A DNA stretch of 64,000 nucleotides from positions 62,001 through 126,000 of the forward strand of contig CALUQE010000004.1 of the NCBI GenBank assembly GCA_944322845.1. The letters run 5' to 3'. This document shows, one piece after another, positions 1 to 8,593 of the stretch. Every line of letters begins with the position of its first letter. Position 1 is the stretch's first letter. Source of the DNA: Candidatus Gastranaerophilales bacterium. Lineage in GTDB: Bacteria; Cyanobacteriota; Vampirovibrionia; Gastranaerophilales; Gastranaerophilaceae. The position numbers and the translations under genes are program-made. The notes below the pieces were generated by a model. That model made no database searches and was not told the DNA's origin. It saw nothing but the letters and a program-made list of their open reading frames with translations.

Positions 1-617
1 GTCTTGAAATAGGAAAAATCTATGATGACAACGATCACTATGTTCAGGCACTCAACAGTTACAACAGATCTTTGCAATATACAACTGATGTTAATGTAAA
101 ATCAAGAGCACATTTTTCAATGGCTCAGATTTATGATGATATTAATGAAGTTGAACCGGCATTAAATCACTACATGACATCAATTTCTTACGCAGGAAAA
201 TCTGACGATTTAATCGGACAGTCTGATTCTCTTACAAGAATGGCAAATATTTTTACAGACAAATACGATGAAGGCGCATTTGATTATTATGATGTTGCAA
301 GAAAACTCATTGAACAAACAAGCGATAACTCAATGAAAGGGTACGTTTTAAGCAACACGGCAGATGCCTGCGTTCAGTTCAAGAAAAAAGATAAAGCTTT
401 AAAATATTATGCGGAAGCTGTTAAAAACTATGAACACTCAAATTCAAAAGAAGAAATAGCAAGAAACTACAAAGCTGCCGCAGAATTAATGATTGATTTC
501 AACAGCCCTAATAAAGCTAAATCTCTTTTAAAGAAAGCACTTGTAAATGCAGTTAAAACAACCAACGAAGATTTAGTTTCAGAAATCAATGCTCTGCTTG
601 CCTCTGTTGATGCATAA
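1..617 (+). CDS. TPR-repeat protein, C-terminal part (5' end outside window)
   Basis: The reading frame is open from base 3 and continues upstream of the window, so this is a C-terminal fragment of about 205 residues. The sequence is helical and repetitive, with spaced Ala/Tyr/Leu positions typical of tetratricopeptide repeats (for example KALKYYAEAVKNYEHS and KAKSLLKKALVNAVK). TPR arrays are protein-interaction scaffolds; the partner cannot be told. It ends 21 bases before the stop of the convergent permease gene. A TTG inside the frame is not needed as a start, since the frame is open before it. Confidence 0.75.
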   Translation, partial: LEIGKIYDDNDHYVQALNSYNRSLQYTTDVNVKSRAHFSMAQIYDDINEVEPALNHYMTSISYAGKSDDLIGQSDSLTRMANIFTDKYDEGAFDYYDVARKLIEQTSDNSMKGYVLSNTADACVQFKKKDKALKYYAEAVKNYEHSNSKEEIARNYKAAAELMIDFNSPNKAKSLLKKALVNAVKTTNEDLVSEINALLASVDA

Positions 618-638
618 TCGCCTCTCCAAGTATTTTTT

Positions 639-1445
639 TTATTCCTTAACAGCACCGTCCATCGGATTATTAATCAAATATTTTTTACCGATAACAAAAA
701 TTAGTATTACGGGAACAGAACAAATACAAGAGCATGCCATTAATTCGCCCCAGAGCGTTATTTCTCTGAAAGAGCCTTTAAAAATTGTAAGCCCCAGAGC
801 AAGCGTCCGCATACTTTCGGTATTTGTTACAATCAAAGGCCACATAAAACTATTCCAGGTTGTAACAAAAGTAAAAATTCCGAGAGTTGCAATCGCAGGA
901 AGCGCGCAGGGAAGAGCAATTTTGCAGAAAGTTTGGAATATGTTGCACCCGTCGAGCTTGGAAGCATCTTCGAGTTCTTTTGAGAACCCGAGAAAATACT
1001 GCCTCATCATAAATACGCCGAACCCGCCGAATATTCCCGGAACAATAAGCGCCTGATAAGTATTTATCCAGCCGAGCTTGCTCATAATAAAAAACAGAGG
1101 AACAATATTTACCTGCGGCGGAACCATCATTGTGAGAATAATTATGAAAAATAAAATATCTTTTCCTTTAAAGTTTGTCCTTGCAAAACCGTACCCCGCA
1201 AGTGCCGCAATTATTACCTGTCCGAGAGTTGTAAAAAGTGCAACGATTAAACTGTTTAAGAAATAGCGCACAACGGGTATTGATGAAAAAACATTTTTGT
1301 AACTTAATAAAGACAGATTGATGTTTTGATAGTTCGTGAAAATGTTCTCTTCTCCGCTCAAAGAAATCAGAAACATCATCAAAAACGGCACAAACATTGA
1401 CACTGCCATTAAAATTAAAATAAGGTGCAAAAAAATTTTTTTCAT
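639..1445 (-). CDS. Carbohydrate ABC transporter permease, MalG family
   Basis: 268 residues, about six hydrophobic segments, starting with a membrane anchor (MKKIFLHLILILMAVSMFVPF). The stretch ELEDASKLDGCNIFQTFCKIALPCALPAI is the conserved EAA loop that contacts the ATPase in MalG-type inner-membrane permeases, and the length is normal. No partner permease, binding protein or ATPase lies in the window, so either the operon continues elsewhere or it is an orphan. The promoter -10 sits six bases before the ATG (see the promoter entry). Confidence 0.9.
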   Translation of the reverse strand: MKKIFLHLILILMAVSMFVPFLMMFLISLSGEENIFTNYQNINLSLLSYKNVFSSIPVVRYFLNSLIVALFTTLGQVIIAALAGYGFARTNFKGKDILFFIIILTMMVPPQVNIVPLFFIMSKLGWINTYQALIVPGIFGGFGVFMMRQYFLGFSKELEDASKLDGCNIFQTFCKIALPCALPAIATLGIFTFVTTWNSFMWPLIVTNTESMRTLALGLTIFKGSFREITLWGELMACSCICSVPVILIFVIGKKYLINNPMDGAVKE

Positions 1446-1451
1446 ACTTTT

Positions 1452-1457
1452 ATTTTA
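1452..1457 (-). promoter_or_regulatory. -10 element placed for leaderless start of the MalG-type gene
   Basis: On the minus strand TAAAAT is followed by six bases and then the ATG at 1445. A start site about seven bases after a -10 would fall on the A of the ATG. There is no Shine-Dalgarno. The same geometry recurs upstream of four or five other genes here. Confidence 0.5.
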
Positions 1458-1490
1458 GTATAAAACTATTTTTATTATCAGATAATTATC

Positions 1491-2288
1491 ATGAAATCGT
1501 CGGTTTTAATTAACAGAATACTTGATTCCTCATCACTTGCAGCCGGAATGTTTATAGCAAGCGGCTGTTACAAGACATATAAAGATTACAAAACCGCAAG
1601 CCCCGAATACAAAGATCGTTTTCTCGTAAAAGACTGCGTAATTCTATCCGGCGCCGCACTAGGAATGTTTGCACATAACGCAGCTTCTAATAAAATTTCT
1701 AACTCAAAACTTTATAACCAAATTATTACCGATATCTCAAAAAAAGTTAACGCTTCAAGTATAAAAAACGGGATAAAAACTTCGCTTCAATACACAACGG
1801 ATATTATCAAAGATATGACCTCAGGTTTTTTGTCAACGGCAGCAGGTATTATAGGTGCTCTGTCAGCGGATTATCTGTTATCCAAAACATCTTTTGAACA
1901 GCCAAAATATGTTGAAACAATTGAAGAAAAAGATAAGCTTGCAATGTATCTGGAAAACAATCTTGCAAAATTTACGGATGAAAACACCAGAAATGTTATA
2001 TATACAAGCGTTTCAGACCTTCCTAAAATACGCATTCTCTCTTCCGGTATGCTGGGCGCAGACGCAATTGAACTTGCAAAAAACAAAGAACTTGATAAAA
2101 AATTGCAAAATACAACAGAATATTTAGTGAACGACACACTTGTACCGCTTATATTTCTTTCAACCTCAAGCGCACTTACTAAAAATATGAAAGCCAAATA
2201 CAGAGTCCCGATTATTTTTTCAACCTTATTCTGCGGAATACTCGGTACGCAGAAACTTATGGATATTTGTAACCGGAATAAAATGTAA
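1491..2288 (+). CDS. Lineage-specific membrane-associated protein of unknown function
   Basis: 265 residues, not recognised. Several moderately hydrophobic Gly/Ala-rich segments (around residues 14-26, 48-62, 105-130 and 210-255) alternate with Lys-rich charged stretches, which suggests a membrane-associated or multi-helix protein. It is divergent from the MalG-type permease with only 45 bases between the two starts. GATAAT lies just before the ATG and no ribosome binding site is visible. A comparable Gly/Ala-rich C-terminal segment occurs in the protein at 26557, but homology is not demonstrated. Confidence 0.7.
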   Translation: MKSSVLINRILDSSSLAAGMFIASGCYKTYKDYKTASPEYKDRFLVKDCVILSGAALGMFAHNAASNKISNSKLYNQIITDISKKVNASSIKNGIKTSLQYTTDIIKDMTSGFLSTAAGIIGALSADYLLSKTSFEQPKYVETIEEKDKLAMYLENNLAKFTDENTRNVIYTSVSDLPKIRILSSGMLGADAIELAKNKELDKKLQNTTEYLVNDTLVPLIFLSTSSALTKNMKAKYRVPIIFSTLFCGILGTQKLMDICNRNKM

Positions 2289-2356
2289 ACTTTTTTAAAA
2301 ATCGTATATACTTTTGTTGCACGTTTCGCGACATATGTTAAAATCATGCTTAAGAT

Positions 2357-2572
2357 ATGAATACGTGCAGTGTAAATAATATGAGTTTTGGTGCAAGAAT
2401 TCAGTTTGACAATAAAATGACAAACACAAAGAAAACTTTGCCCCAAAAGACGCGTCAAGCCTGCCGCGGGGTTTACATAGCAGCAAGACGTGTGTTTATT
2501 ATTCCTGTATTTTTTTCTGCAATCTTATCAAAAATTACTAAGGTCAAAAATAGTATAAAACTACCATCCTAA
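2357..2572 (+). CDS. Small basic protein with N-terminal SFGA tag
   Basis: 71 residues, not recognised. It opens with MNTCSVNNMSFGARIQF, which matches the short N-terminal tag shared by several unrelated proteins of this window. The rest is basic, with one hydrophobic segment (VFIIPVFFSAIL) that could be a membrane helix. A TAAAAT -10 lies about 12 bases before the start. The frame ends directly before the next gene's upstream region, so the two may be cotranscribed. Confidence 0.55.
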   Translation: MNTCSVNNMSFGARIQFDNKMTNTKKTLPQKTRQACRGVYIAARRVFIIPVFFSAILSKITKVKNSIKLPS

Positions 2573-2596
2573 ATGGAAGAAAGGAAAAAGGGAAAG

Positions 2597-2857
2597 ATGA
2601 AAATTAGTGCTATTGGTGTTACAACTTTTGGAAACAAGCAGCAAATGATAAAAAAAGCTGCAGCAGGATTTATGGCAGCAGCAGGCGCAGGTCTTGCAGC
2701 AGATACTTTTGTAAGAGGTTTGTCTAAACCTGACAGATCAAAAGAAAATGAAATTTTAAGAGGCAACGATGAAGGCTGGAATCCTGTAGATCCTTGCTGT
2801 GATGCAGCTTGCGGAACGCCTGCGGAACAACGCGAAGATTCAGGATGCGACTGCTAA
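2597..2857 (+). CDS. Small protein with N-terminal TFGN tag and cysteine-rich tail
   Basis: 86 residues from the ATG at 2597, preferred over an in-frame ATG at 2573 because a purine-rich ribosome binding site (AAGGAAAAAGGGAAAG) lies between them. It begins MKISAIGVTTFGNKQQ, the N-terminal tag seen elsewhere here, followed by an Ala/Gly-rich hydrophobic helix (residues 21-36). The C-terminus carries five cysteines in two clusters (PCCDAAC and GCDC), which could bind metal or form disulfides. No known family is recognised. Confidence 0.65.
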   Translation: MKISAIGVTTFGNKQQMIKKAAAGFMAAAGAGLAADTFVRGLSKPDRSKENEILRGNDEGWNPVDPCCDAACGTPAEQREDSGCDC

Positions 2858-2863
2858 TAAAAT

Positions 2864-3820
2864 ATGATATTACCGGTTTCAATATCAGAAAACAGAAATT
2901 ACACAAGAGGGCTGAGCTTTAAGAGTTCCGCCCTCTTGTCTGATAAAACACTTCCCGCTTATAAAAAGCTGGAAGTAAATTCTGCTGATTATATCAAATA
3001 CATTTATCAAAGATTAAAAAGAGTCTGCAGAGAAGTGGTGGAAATTAATGTAGAGACGGATAAGCTTCAGGATATCGTACACTCTGATGAACCGAGAATT
3101 TTTATTATGAATCATACGAAAAATCAGGTTAAAGATATTAATGCGGCGAAGTTTTTTAACACTCTTCTCTACAGAGAATATTTGTACCAGTCAAAAGCTG
3201 CAACCTGCCCGAGAAGCAGAATACTAACCAATATCGGAGTTTTGCAAAAGACAAAAGATAAAGGAGAAGAGTTAAAATGGATGGGCGCAGTTCCGATAAA
3301 TGCCGGCCTCGGCGCAAAGGACAGCAAAAACGAAAACGCTCTTACTCTGAAGCATTTAACAAGAGGACTTATTGACGGTAATATTAATCTGTTTATTTTC
3401 CCCGAGGGCGCTCTTGCATCACTCACATTTTTACCTCTCCGATATAAATTCCAGCCGGGAGTTTCCGCAATAATAAAAAGGATTCTGGAAGAAAAAGAAC
3501 ATATAAGAGTTACGCCTCTGGGGTTTGCGCACAACAACAAAGAAAGCGCAATTCATATAGGAGACGACGTCGTTTTTTCTAAAACAGACGGCAAATATTA
3601 TTCAACAAGGGGAAATGCGGATTCAAAATATTTCGATAAAAATCTGCATAATTTATACGGAGAAAAAGAAGATATTGTCATTACAGAAAACGGAGAAAGT
3701 GTCGGGACTAATAAAATAGTACCGTTTATATCCGGCATTTTGATGAAAAATCTGGAATGCTGCACAAAAGAAGCAAAGCAGGATTTGAAAAACAGTAAAG
3801 GAGAAATTTTTAAGCTATGA
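2864..3820 (+). CDS. Probable PlsC-like lysophospholipid acyltransferase
   Basis: 318 residues. PIFxxNHTKNQVKD-like spacing around residues 85-97 resembles the acyltransferase block I histidine, though here the Asp is six residues after the His rather than four. The later IFPEGA block matches the FPEG motif III of glycerophosphate acyltransferases. Such enzymes acylate lysophospholipids at the inner membrane. The N-terminus contains GLSFKSSALL, matching the recurrent tag of this genome. The stop overlaps the start of the next gene (ATGA), indicating translational coupling. The family call is inferred from two short motifs. Confidence 0.6.
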   Translation: MILPVSISENRNYTRGLSFKSSALLSDKTLPAYKKLEVNSADYIKYIYQRLKRVCREVVEINVETDKLQDIVHSDEPRIFIMNHTKNQVKDINAAKFFNTLLYREYLYQSKAATCPRSRILTNIGVLQKTKDKGEELKWMGAVPINAGLGAKDSKNENALTLKHLTRGLIDGNINLFIFPEGALASLTFLPLRYKFQPGVSAIIKRILEEKEHIRVTPLGFAHNNKESAIHIGDDVVFSKTDGKYYSTRGNADSKYFDKNLHNLYGEKEDIVITENGESVGTNKIVPFISGILMKNLECCTKEAKQDLKNSKGEIFKL

Positions 3821-4329
3821 ATATTTCTTCCCGTCTGACAGCTTTGAGGTACAAATGGACATACAACTCTCTTCTTTATCTGAACAAAAATAATTCAAAA
3901 ACAAAAAAATATCAGGAAGAGGGATTAAAACTTCTGGAGGGCAAGGTCGATAAGCTGCCGCAGGAGATGGCTTTCAGACCCAAATTTATTACACAATCAA
4001 GCTGTGTAAAAGTTTTTGATAAACTTTATCTTTTTATCTCAAAATCAAACTTAAAAAAGCCGCCTTCCGAAAAATTTGATTCGTTTTTTCATGAAATAGG
4101 TCACTGGCTGCATTTTCCGCAGATGCCACCGGTTAGCGAATGCAAGGAAATCTGGAAAAATGCCGACACGGAAAAAATTAAAAACGATGTTTCCGAATAT
4201 GCAATCGGCAAAAATGACGGCAGAGAATTTGTTGCGGAAGTTTTTAAGGGACTTGTAAAAGGGATTAAGTACGATGAATATATTATGAATCTTTACAGAA
4301 GCCTCAAAGGTCCGAATGTCCGATTTTAA
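3817..4329 (+). CDS. Putative zinc metallopeptidase-like protein (HEIGH motif)
   Basis: 170 residues. HEIGHW at about residues 92-97 is a HExxH zinc-binding helix, and a downstream GREFVAEVF could supply the third glutamate ligand, as in gluzincins and lethal-factor-type domains. There is no signal peptide, so action is probably cytosolic. The start overlaps the stop of the PlsC-like gene by four bases, so the two are made together. The substrate is unknown and the peptidase role is inferred from the motif. Confidence 0.6.
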   Translation: MNISSRLTALRYKWTYNSLLYLNKNNSKTKKYQEEGLKLLEGKVDKLPQEMAFRPKFITQSSCVKVFDKLYLFISKSNLKKPPSEKFDSFFHEIGHWLHFPQMPPVSECKEIWKNADTEKIKNDVSEYAIGKNDGREFVAEVFKGLVKGIKYDEYIMNLYRSLKGPNVRF

Positions 4330-4396
4330 TAACAAAATATAGTATTTTTTGCCGTTTTAAGCTATAATAAAATTTATTCAAATAAAGGAGAGAACT

Positions 4397-5047
4397 ATGG
4401 AAATAAAATATCTGGGTCACAGCGCTTTTGAACTTGAAACAAACGGAAAGAAAATTTTAATCGACCCGTTTCTGGTTTGTGTACCTGATTACAAACCCGA
4501 AAATATTTATGATATTTTTGTAACTCACGCTCACGGAGACCATCTCGGAAGCGCCATAGATATCTCTAAAGAAACAGGAGCTCCGATTACAGCTGTTTTT
4601 GAACTTGCAAATTACTGCAAGAAAAACGGAGCAAAAGCTAATGATATAGGTATAGGTGCCTGGATAGAATACAGCTGGGGAAGAGCAGCTGCAGTTCCGG
4701 CTTTTCATTCAAGTTCAACTCCTGACGGAGTTTACGGAGGAATACCTTGCGGATTTGTTTTTGAAACAGAAGGTAAAACTATTTACCATGCAGGAGATAC
4801 AGGATTAAGTTCCGAAATGAAAATGATAGGTGAAGTTTACCAGCCTGATATTGCAATGCTTCCAATTGGCGGCAAATATACAATGGATATAGGGCATGCT
4901 GTTAAAGCAGCGGAATGGCTAGGTGTAAGTGAGATTATTCCTATGCATTACAATACTTTTGATGCCATTGCTGTTGACATCAGCGACTTTGAACGCCAGA
5001 TAAGAGAAATTGGCAAATTCCCTCGTATTATGGAAATACAAGCATAA
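4397..5047 (+). CDS. Metal-dependent hydrolase, UPF0173 / metallo-beta-lactamase fold
   Basis: 216 residues, normal length for the UPF0173 (YtkL-like) family. THAHGDHLG at residues 44-52 is the HxHxDH metal site of the metallo-beta-lactamase fold; HAGDTG and a late PMHYNTF supply further ligands. It is cytosolic and the physiological substrate of the family is not settled. The gene has a TATAAT box about 30 bases upstream and a clear AAAGGAGAG ribosome binding site. It is convergent with coaX, six bases away. Confidence 0.9.
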   Translation: MEIKYLGHSAFELETNGKKILIDPFLVCVPDYKPENIYDIFVTHAHGDHLGSAIDISKETGAPITAVFELANYCKKNGAKANDIGIGAWIEYSWGRAAAVPAFHSSSTPDGVYGGIPCGFVFETEGKTIYHAGDTGLSSEMKMIGEVYQPDIAMLPIGGKYTMDIGHAVKAAEWLGVSEIIPMHYNTFDAIAVDISDFERQIREIGKFPRIMEIQA

Positions 5048-5053
5048 ACATAA

Positions 5054-5806
5054 TTACTTATTTAACTCGTATAAAAACCTTAGTCCTTCGAGAGTCAAAT
5101 ACGGATTAACAAAATCGAATTTGCGGTCCATATATTTGGAAATCAGGGAGGAATATCCGCCGGTTGCTATAATAACAGCTTTTGAGCCCAATTCTTTTTC
5201 ACATTGTGCTATCAAACCTTCTATAGCGCAGGCAGAACCGCGGATTACACCTGATAAAATCGCATCCGCCGTATTATCGCCGATAGCATTATCTACCGTA
5301 TCCGCCTCTATCTTAGGCAGTTTTGAAGTGTTTGAATTCAGTGCTCTAAACTGTAAGTTCAGCCCCGGCATTATTACACCGCCTAAAAAATCTCCGTTTT
5401 TATCAAGAATATCAAAAGTTGTTGCAGTCCCGAGATCAACAATTATTGCAGGTTTAGAATACAATACATAAGCGCCGCAGGCGTTTGCAATTCTATCCGC
5501 GCCGGCTTCTTTCGGATTTTTAAGCCTAAGCTTTATTCCAAGATTAAGTTTGTTCGTCAAAAGCATTGAATCCAGATGAAAAACATTATCCGCAGCATGT
5601 TTAAACGTACGATTCAGTTCATCCACAACGGATGCAATAATACACGCTTGAATATTGTATTTCTTAAACAGCGTATGAAGCAGAATTTCGTATTCTTCCT
5701 GCGGCAGCTCTCTGTCGGAGGGAAGCCTGTATGTCTCCAGTATGCTTTCGTTCTCAAAAACCCCGAGAGTTATATTTGTATTTCCGATATCTACAGCAAG
5801 CAGCAT
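5054..5806 (-). CDS. coaX: Type III pantothenate kinase
   Basis: 250 residues. CoaX phosphorylates pantothenate in the first step of coenzyme A synthesis. The N-terminal DIGNTNITLGVF is the ATP-binding phosphate loop of the ASKHA fold; GADR (about residues 103-106) and DLGTATTFD (about 124-132) are signature blocks. Its ATG overlaps the stop of the preceding WYL regulator by one base (TAATG), so it is the last gene of an engB-WYL-WYL-coaX operon. Confidence 0.95.
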   Translation of the reverse strand: MLLAVDIGNTNITLGVFENESILETYRLPSDRELPQEEYEILLHTLFKKYNIQACIIASVVDELNRTFKHAADNVFHLDSMLLTNKLNLGIKLRLKNPKEAGADRIANACGAYVLYSKPAIIVDLGTATTFDILDKNGDFLGGVIMPGLNLQFRALNSNTSKLPKIEADTVDNAIGDNTADAILSGVIRGSACAIEGLIAQCEKELGSKAVIIATGGYSSLISKYMDRKFDFVNPYLTLEGLRFLYELNK

Positions 5807-6672
5807 TATACTTCTCCGTAATTACTAAGTGCAGAAGAAATTATCTGCTTCATTTCTTCTCTGTATGATTTTGGATTAATAATTTCACACTTGTCATCAT
5901 ATCTGAGAAGTCTTGAAAACAAAATTTCCTTACTTTCGCCATGGTTGGAGACGGTAATGCTGTGCCCGTCAAAATTTTTCATAAGACGCTCATTTTCGCG
6001 CAAATTATATCTCTGGGCAAGAGGCGCTTTGAGTTCAAATATAACAACCTGATCGCTGAAATTCTGAATATATTTTTCACCCAAAACCTGAATACCGGAA
6101 ACACGCGATGCGTCTATCATCTTTTCTTTATTTTTATATATTACATGGAAATAAGTCTTATCCTTGTTTTCCACAACACCGATAGGTATGCAGTCCTGTA
6201 TTACCTTATTTTTGTACATAAGGCGTACTTTTCTTTTTTCGGAAACACCCAATTCAAAAAGCTCGGCAGTCATGTGATATGTTTCTTTTTCAACTCTGGC
6301 AATTTTTTTGTTTGAATACCTGTTAATTTTTTCCAAAAAGCGATCAAAAATTTTATTGCACTTGCTGCCCATCTCTTCCCGAATAATATTCTGCATAATC
6401 TCCAGAATACCAATATCATTTCCGGTTAATTCAAAGCCAAACGGTATGCTCGTTACAAAATATCTGTTATGAATTTTGGGTATATCAATACCTACATATC
6501 TGCAGGTGTTAATATATTTGCTGACAACACTGTTATTAAATACAGGTTCCGACTCGCCGGCATTAAGCTTTGATATAAGCTCCTGCATTGTATAATTTCC
6601 CTGAAGCAATACAAGAAGAGTTTTTAAAACCTGTGTTGAAGAGAGATTCTTTTTCGCGGAAAGTTTAGCCAT
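5806..6672 (-). CDS. WYL-domain transcriptional regulator (second of a pair)
   Basis: 288 residues from the ATG at 6672, chosen because GAGAGGTG lies just upstream. An N-terminal winged-helix-like part is followed by a WYL-type ligand domain (KRKVRLMYKNKVIQDCIPIGVVENKDKTY region) and a C-terminal extension, the layout of PafB/PafC-like and DeoR-type WYL regulators. The start overlaps the end of the upstream WYL gene by eight bases. Pairs of tandem WYL proteins often act together. The ligand and target genes are unknown. Confidence 0.8.
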   Translation of the reverse strand: MAKLSAKKNLSSTQVLKTLLVLLQGNYTMQELISKLNAGESEPVFNNSVVSKYINTCRYVGIDIPKIHNRYFVTSIPFGFELTGNDIGILEIMQNIIREEMGSKCNKIFDRFLEKINRYSNKKIARVEKETYHMTAELFELGVSEKRKVRLMYKNKVIQDCIPIGVVENKDKTYFHVIYKNKEKMIDASRVSGIQVLGEKYIQNFSDQVVIFELKAPLAQRYNLRENERLMKNFDGHSITVSNHGESKEILFSRLLRYDDKCEIINPKSYREEMKQIISSALSNYGEV

Positions 6673-7597
6673 TATAAACACCTCTCATACTTTTTAATTT
6701 TTCAATAATAACCGCTCTGAAATTATCAGGTTCAAGCACGGTGCAATCGGCTCCGAATGACAGAATCCTTTGTACCGCAATAAAATCATTATAATATCTG
6801 CCTTCTATTATTCTGCCGTCAGGAAGATTTTCAACAACCTGTTCATTTTCTTCAATATCCATAATACAAGAATTTTTAAGCAGAAACTTAACGTTCGTAG
6901 TCTTGATATCAATGTTATTACTGCCGCCTGCAATTCTGGAAATTATTGAAAGTATGCGTTTTACATTTAAAGTTACGGATTCTTTTCTTGCAAAATCAAA
7001 ACAATATAAATAAACACTGTCATTTTGCAAAACAACTTTCTGAGCAAGAACCGTTTTTTCGGCAGCTTCTTTTGCAGAAGGCTTTTGATACATTAAGGTT
7101 AAAGTCCTCTTTGCCTCACAATCGTCAAGAAGTTCTTTGAAAATCTTTGTATCAATATCTTTTAACACAGAAAGCCCGTACAAAGTTTCCTTCATTTCCG
7201 GATTTGTAATATTGTCCGCAAGTTTTTTAAAAAGGCTGTCATATTTCAGCATCAACCCGATATCAAAGCGGACTTTTATCTTATTATAAACCCGTTTCAG
7301 AATTGAAACTTCTTCTTGTGTTAATTCAAAAGCAAAAGGATGCTCCAAAAGCATATATTTAAAATTTGTCTTGGAACCGGCGCGGGTAATTTCACATCCG
7401 CAGTTTCTTAAAGTATTTAAATCAATTCTTATAATATCAGTAGAGTCGCCCTGCTCCATAATACCGAGCTCTATGAACGCATTCTTAATCTCCTCAAATG
7501 TTCTCGGAGCTTCAATCAAAAGCGAAAGCAAAACAAGCGCCCTAACACCCGTCAACGATACCTGATTAATCTCTGTATTCTCTACTAATTTTAACAA
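6665..7597 (-). CDS. WYL-domain transcriptional regulator (first of a pair)
   Basis: 310 residues starting at a TTG preceded by AGAGGGAA; no in-frame ATG fits better. It begins with a short helix-turn-helix-like region (VRALVLLSLLIEAPRTFEEIKNAF), then a WYL-type domain (KRTLTLMYQKPSAKE) with a segment on use of a cofactor-like ligand (DSVYLYCFDFARKESVTLNVKRI) typical of the fold. It is homologous in layout to its downstream partner. It lies between engB and the second WYL gene on the minus strand. Confidence 0.8.
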   Translation of the reverse strand: MLKLVENTEINQVSLTGVRALVLLSLLIEAPRTFEEIKNAFIELGIMEQGDSTDIIRIDLNTLRNCGCEITRAGSKTNFKYMLLEHPFAFELTQEEVSILKRVYNKIKVRFDIGLMLKYDSLFKKLADNITNPEMKETLYGLSVLKDIDTKIFKELLDDCEAKRTLTLMYQKPSAKEAAEKTVLAQKVVLQNDSVYLYCFDFARKESVTLNVKRILSIISRIAGGSNNIDIKTTNVKFLLKNSCIMDIEENEQVVENLPDGRIIEGRYYNDFIAVQRILSFGADCTVLEPDNFRAVIIEKLKSMRGVYNG

Positions 7598-7616
7598 AAC
7601 ATTCCCTCTTTACTTA

Positions 7617-8189
7617 TTATTTGCACAAATTGGTTAAATATTCAATCACCGTTTCGCAATATCTTCTTTCCGCAGCACTAAAAGGAAGCACATCTCCGCC
7701 AAAACTTTTCTTAACATTTGCAATAACACTTCCATGCTTGCCTTTGGGAACATAATCAATCTTTGTCACTACGGTAAATATCGGAAGATTATACGCGCTA
7801 ACCCACTCCCGCATTTGAAAATCATTTTTTTGAATATCATGTCTTGCATCTATAAATTGTATTAAAGATTTAATTTGTTTTCTGTTTAAAAGATATTCCT
7901 CTAAATACTTCTGCCACCTTGCCTGAGCCTCTTTGGAAACCTTTGCATAACCGTATCCCGGAAGGTCTGCAACGGTAAAAATATCAGAAAAGTTAAAAAA
8001 GTTAATGAGCCTTGTTTTCCCCGGAGTGTTAGAAGTTTTTGCCAGTTTTTTATTATTTGCAAGCGCATTAATAAAAGATGATTTACCGACATTTGAACGT
8101 CCGAGAAGAGGGAATTCCGGCAAAGAAAAATCCGGACACTGTGAGAGTTTCTCCGCACTTATTATAAATTTTGCATTGATTTGACTCAT
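7617..8189 (-). CDS. engB: Ribosome-biogenesis GTPase EngB (YsxC)
   Basis: 190 residues, normal length. GRSNVGKS (residues 30-37) is the Walker A/G1 loop, DLPGYG (75-80) the G3 motif and TKID the G4 motif. EngB assists assembly of the large ribosomal subunit. The ATG has a good ribosome binding site (GAGGTAAAA). It is the first gene of the minus-strand operon with the two WYL regulators and coaX; a copy of the dispersed intergenic repeat lies directly upstream. Confidence 0.95.
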   Translation of the reverse strand: MSQINAKFIISAEKLSQCPDFSLPEFPLLGRSNVGKSSFINALANNKKLAKTSNTPGKTRLINFFNFSDIFTVADLPGYGYAKVSKEAQARWQKYLEEYLLNRKQIKSLIQFIDARHDIQKNDFQMREWVSAYNLPIFTVVTKIDYVPKGKHGSVIANVKKSFGGDVLPFSAAERRYCETVIEYLTNLCK

Positions 8190-8214
8190 TTTTACCTCAT
8201 CTGCTGCCGGCTGA

Positions 8215-8280
8215 AATACATTTGTCCCTGCAAAAACGCCCGCCTTGTAGTTTCACTTACTGACCCTATACATTTATCCC
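8215..8280 (-). repeat. Dispersed intergenic repeat, copy A
   Basis: The 66-bp stretch reads ATACATTTGTCCCTGCAA, a spacer, CTTGTAGTTTCAC (8244-8256), then ATACATTTATCCC. The order and spacing match copies B (31552-31642) and C (36268-36340): CTGCAA-type block to CTTGTAG is 16 bases in A and B, and CTTGTAG to the second ATACATTTA block is 22-23 bases in all three. It lies between engB and the next small gene. Confidence 0.65.
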
Positions 8281-8292
8281 TGCGGTAATTTC

Positions 8293-8535
8293 CTAACTGC
8301 CTGTTTTTTCTTTTTCCCTTTCTTTTGCTCTGTGTGTTACAAGAGACAAAAGTTTATAAACTTTTTCGTTATTAACAACAGTCAGCTGCGCTTTGTCTTT
8401 AAGCACAGTCACGTCGATTGACGGTTTATGCTCAAAAATATTACCTGTCTGAATACTCACGATTTGAATAAAATTATCCCTCAATATACTAAGGGGTTCT
8501 TTTAAAAATGTCTCAAAAGTCTTAAAAATATTCAT
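8293..8535 (-). CDS. Small conserved-looking protein of unknown function
   Basis: 80 residues from the ATG at 8535 (MNIFKTFETFLKEP). A longer frame starting at 8619 would run through the promoter of the divergent recombinase, so the shorter start is preferred. The sequence has alternating hydrophobic/charged positions (IDVTVLKDKAQLTVVNNEKVYKLL) and a highly charged C-terminus. No domain is recognised. The start faces the recombinase gene across a 58-base spacer. Confidence 0.55.
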   Translation of the reverse strand: MNIFKTFETFLKEPLSILRDNFIQIVSIQTGNIFEHKPSIDVTVLKDKAQLTVVNNEKVYKLLSLVTHRAKEREKEKTGS

Positions 8536-8544
8536 ACGTACCGC

Positions 8545-8573
8545 TTCAAACTTTAGTACAAATATTGTATAAT
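8545..8573 (+). promoter_or_regulatory. Promoter of the Xer-type recombinase gene
   Basis: TTCAAA at 8545-8550 and TATAAT at 8568-8573 are 17 bases apart. The predicted start is about 13 bases before the ATG at 8594, within a GGGGGTAAATG word, so the leader would be very short. Confidence 0.6.
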
Positions 8574-8593
8574 AGTTGGGGGTAAATGTAAAC

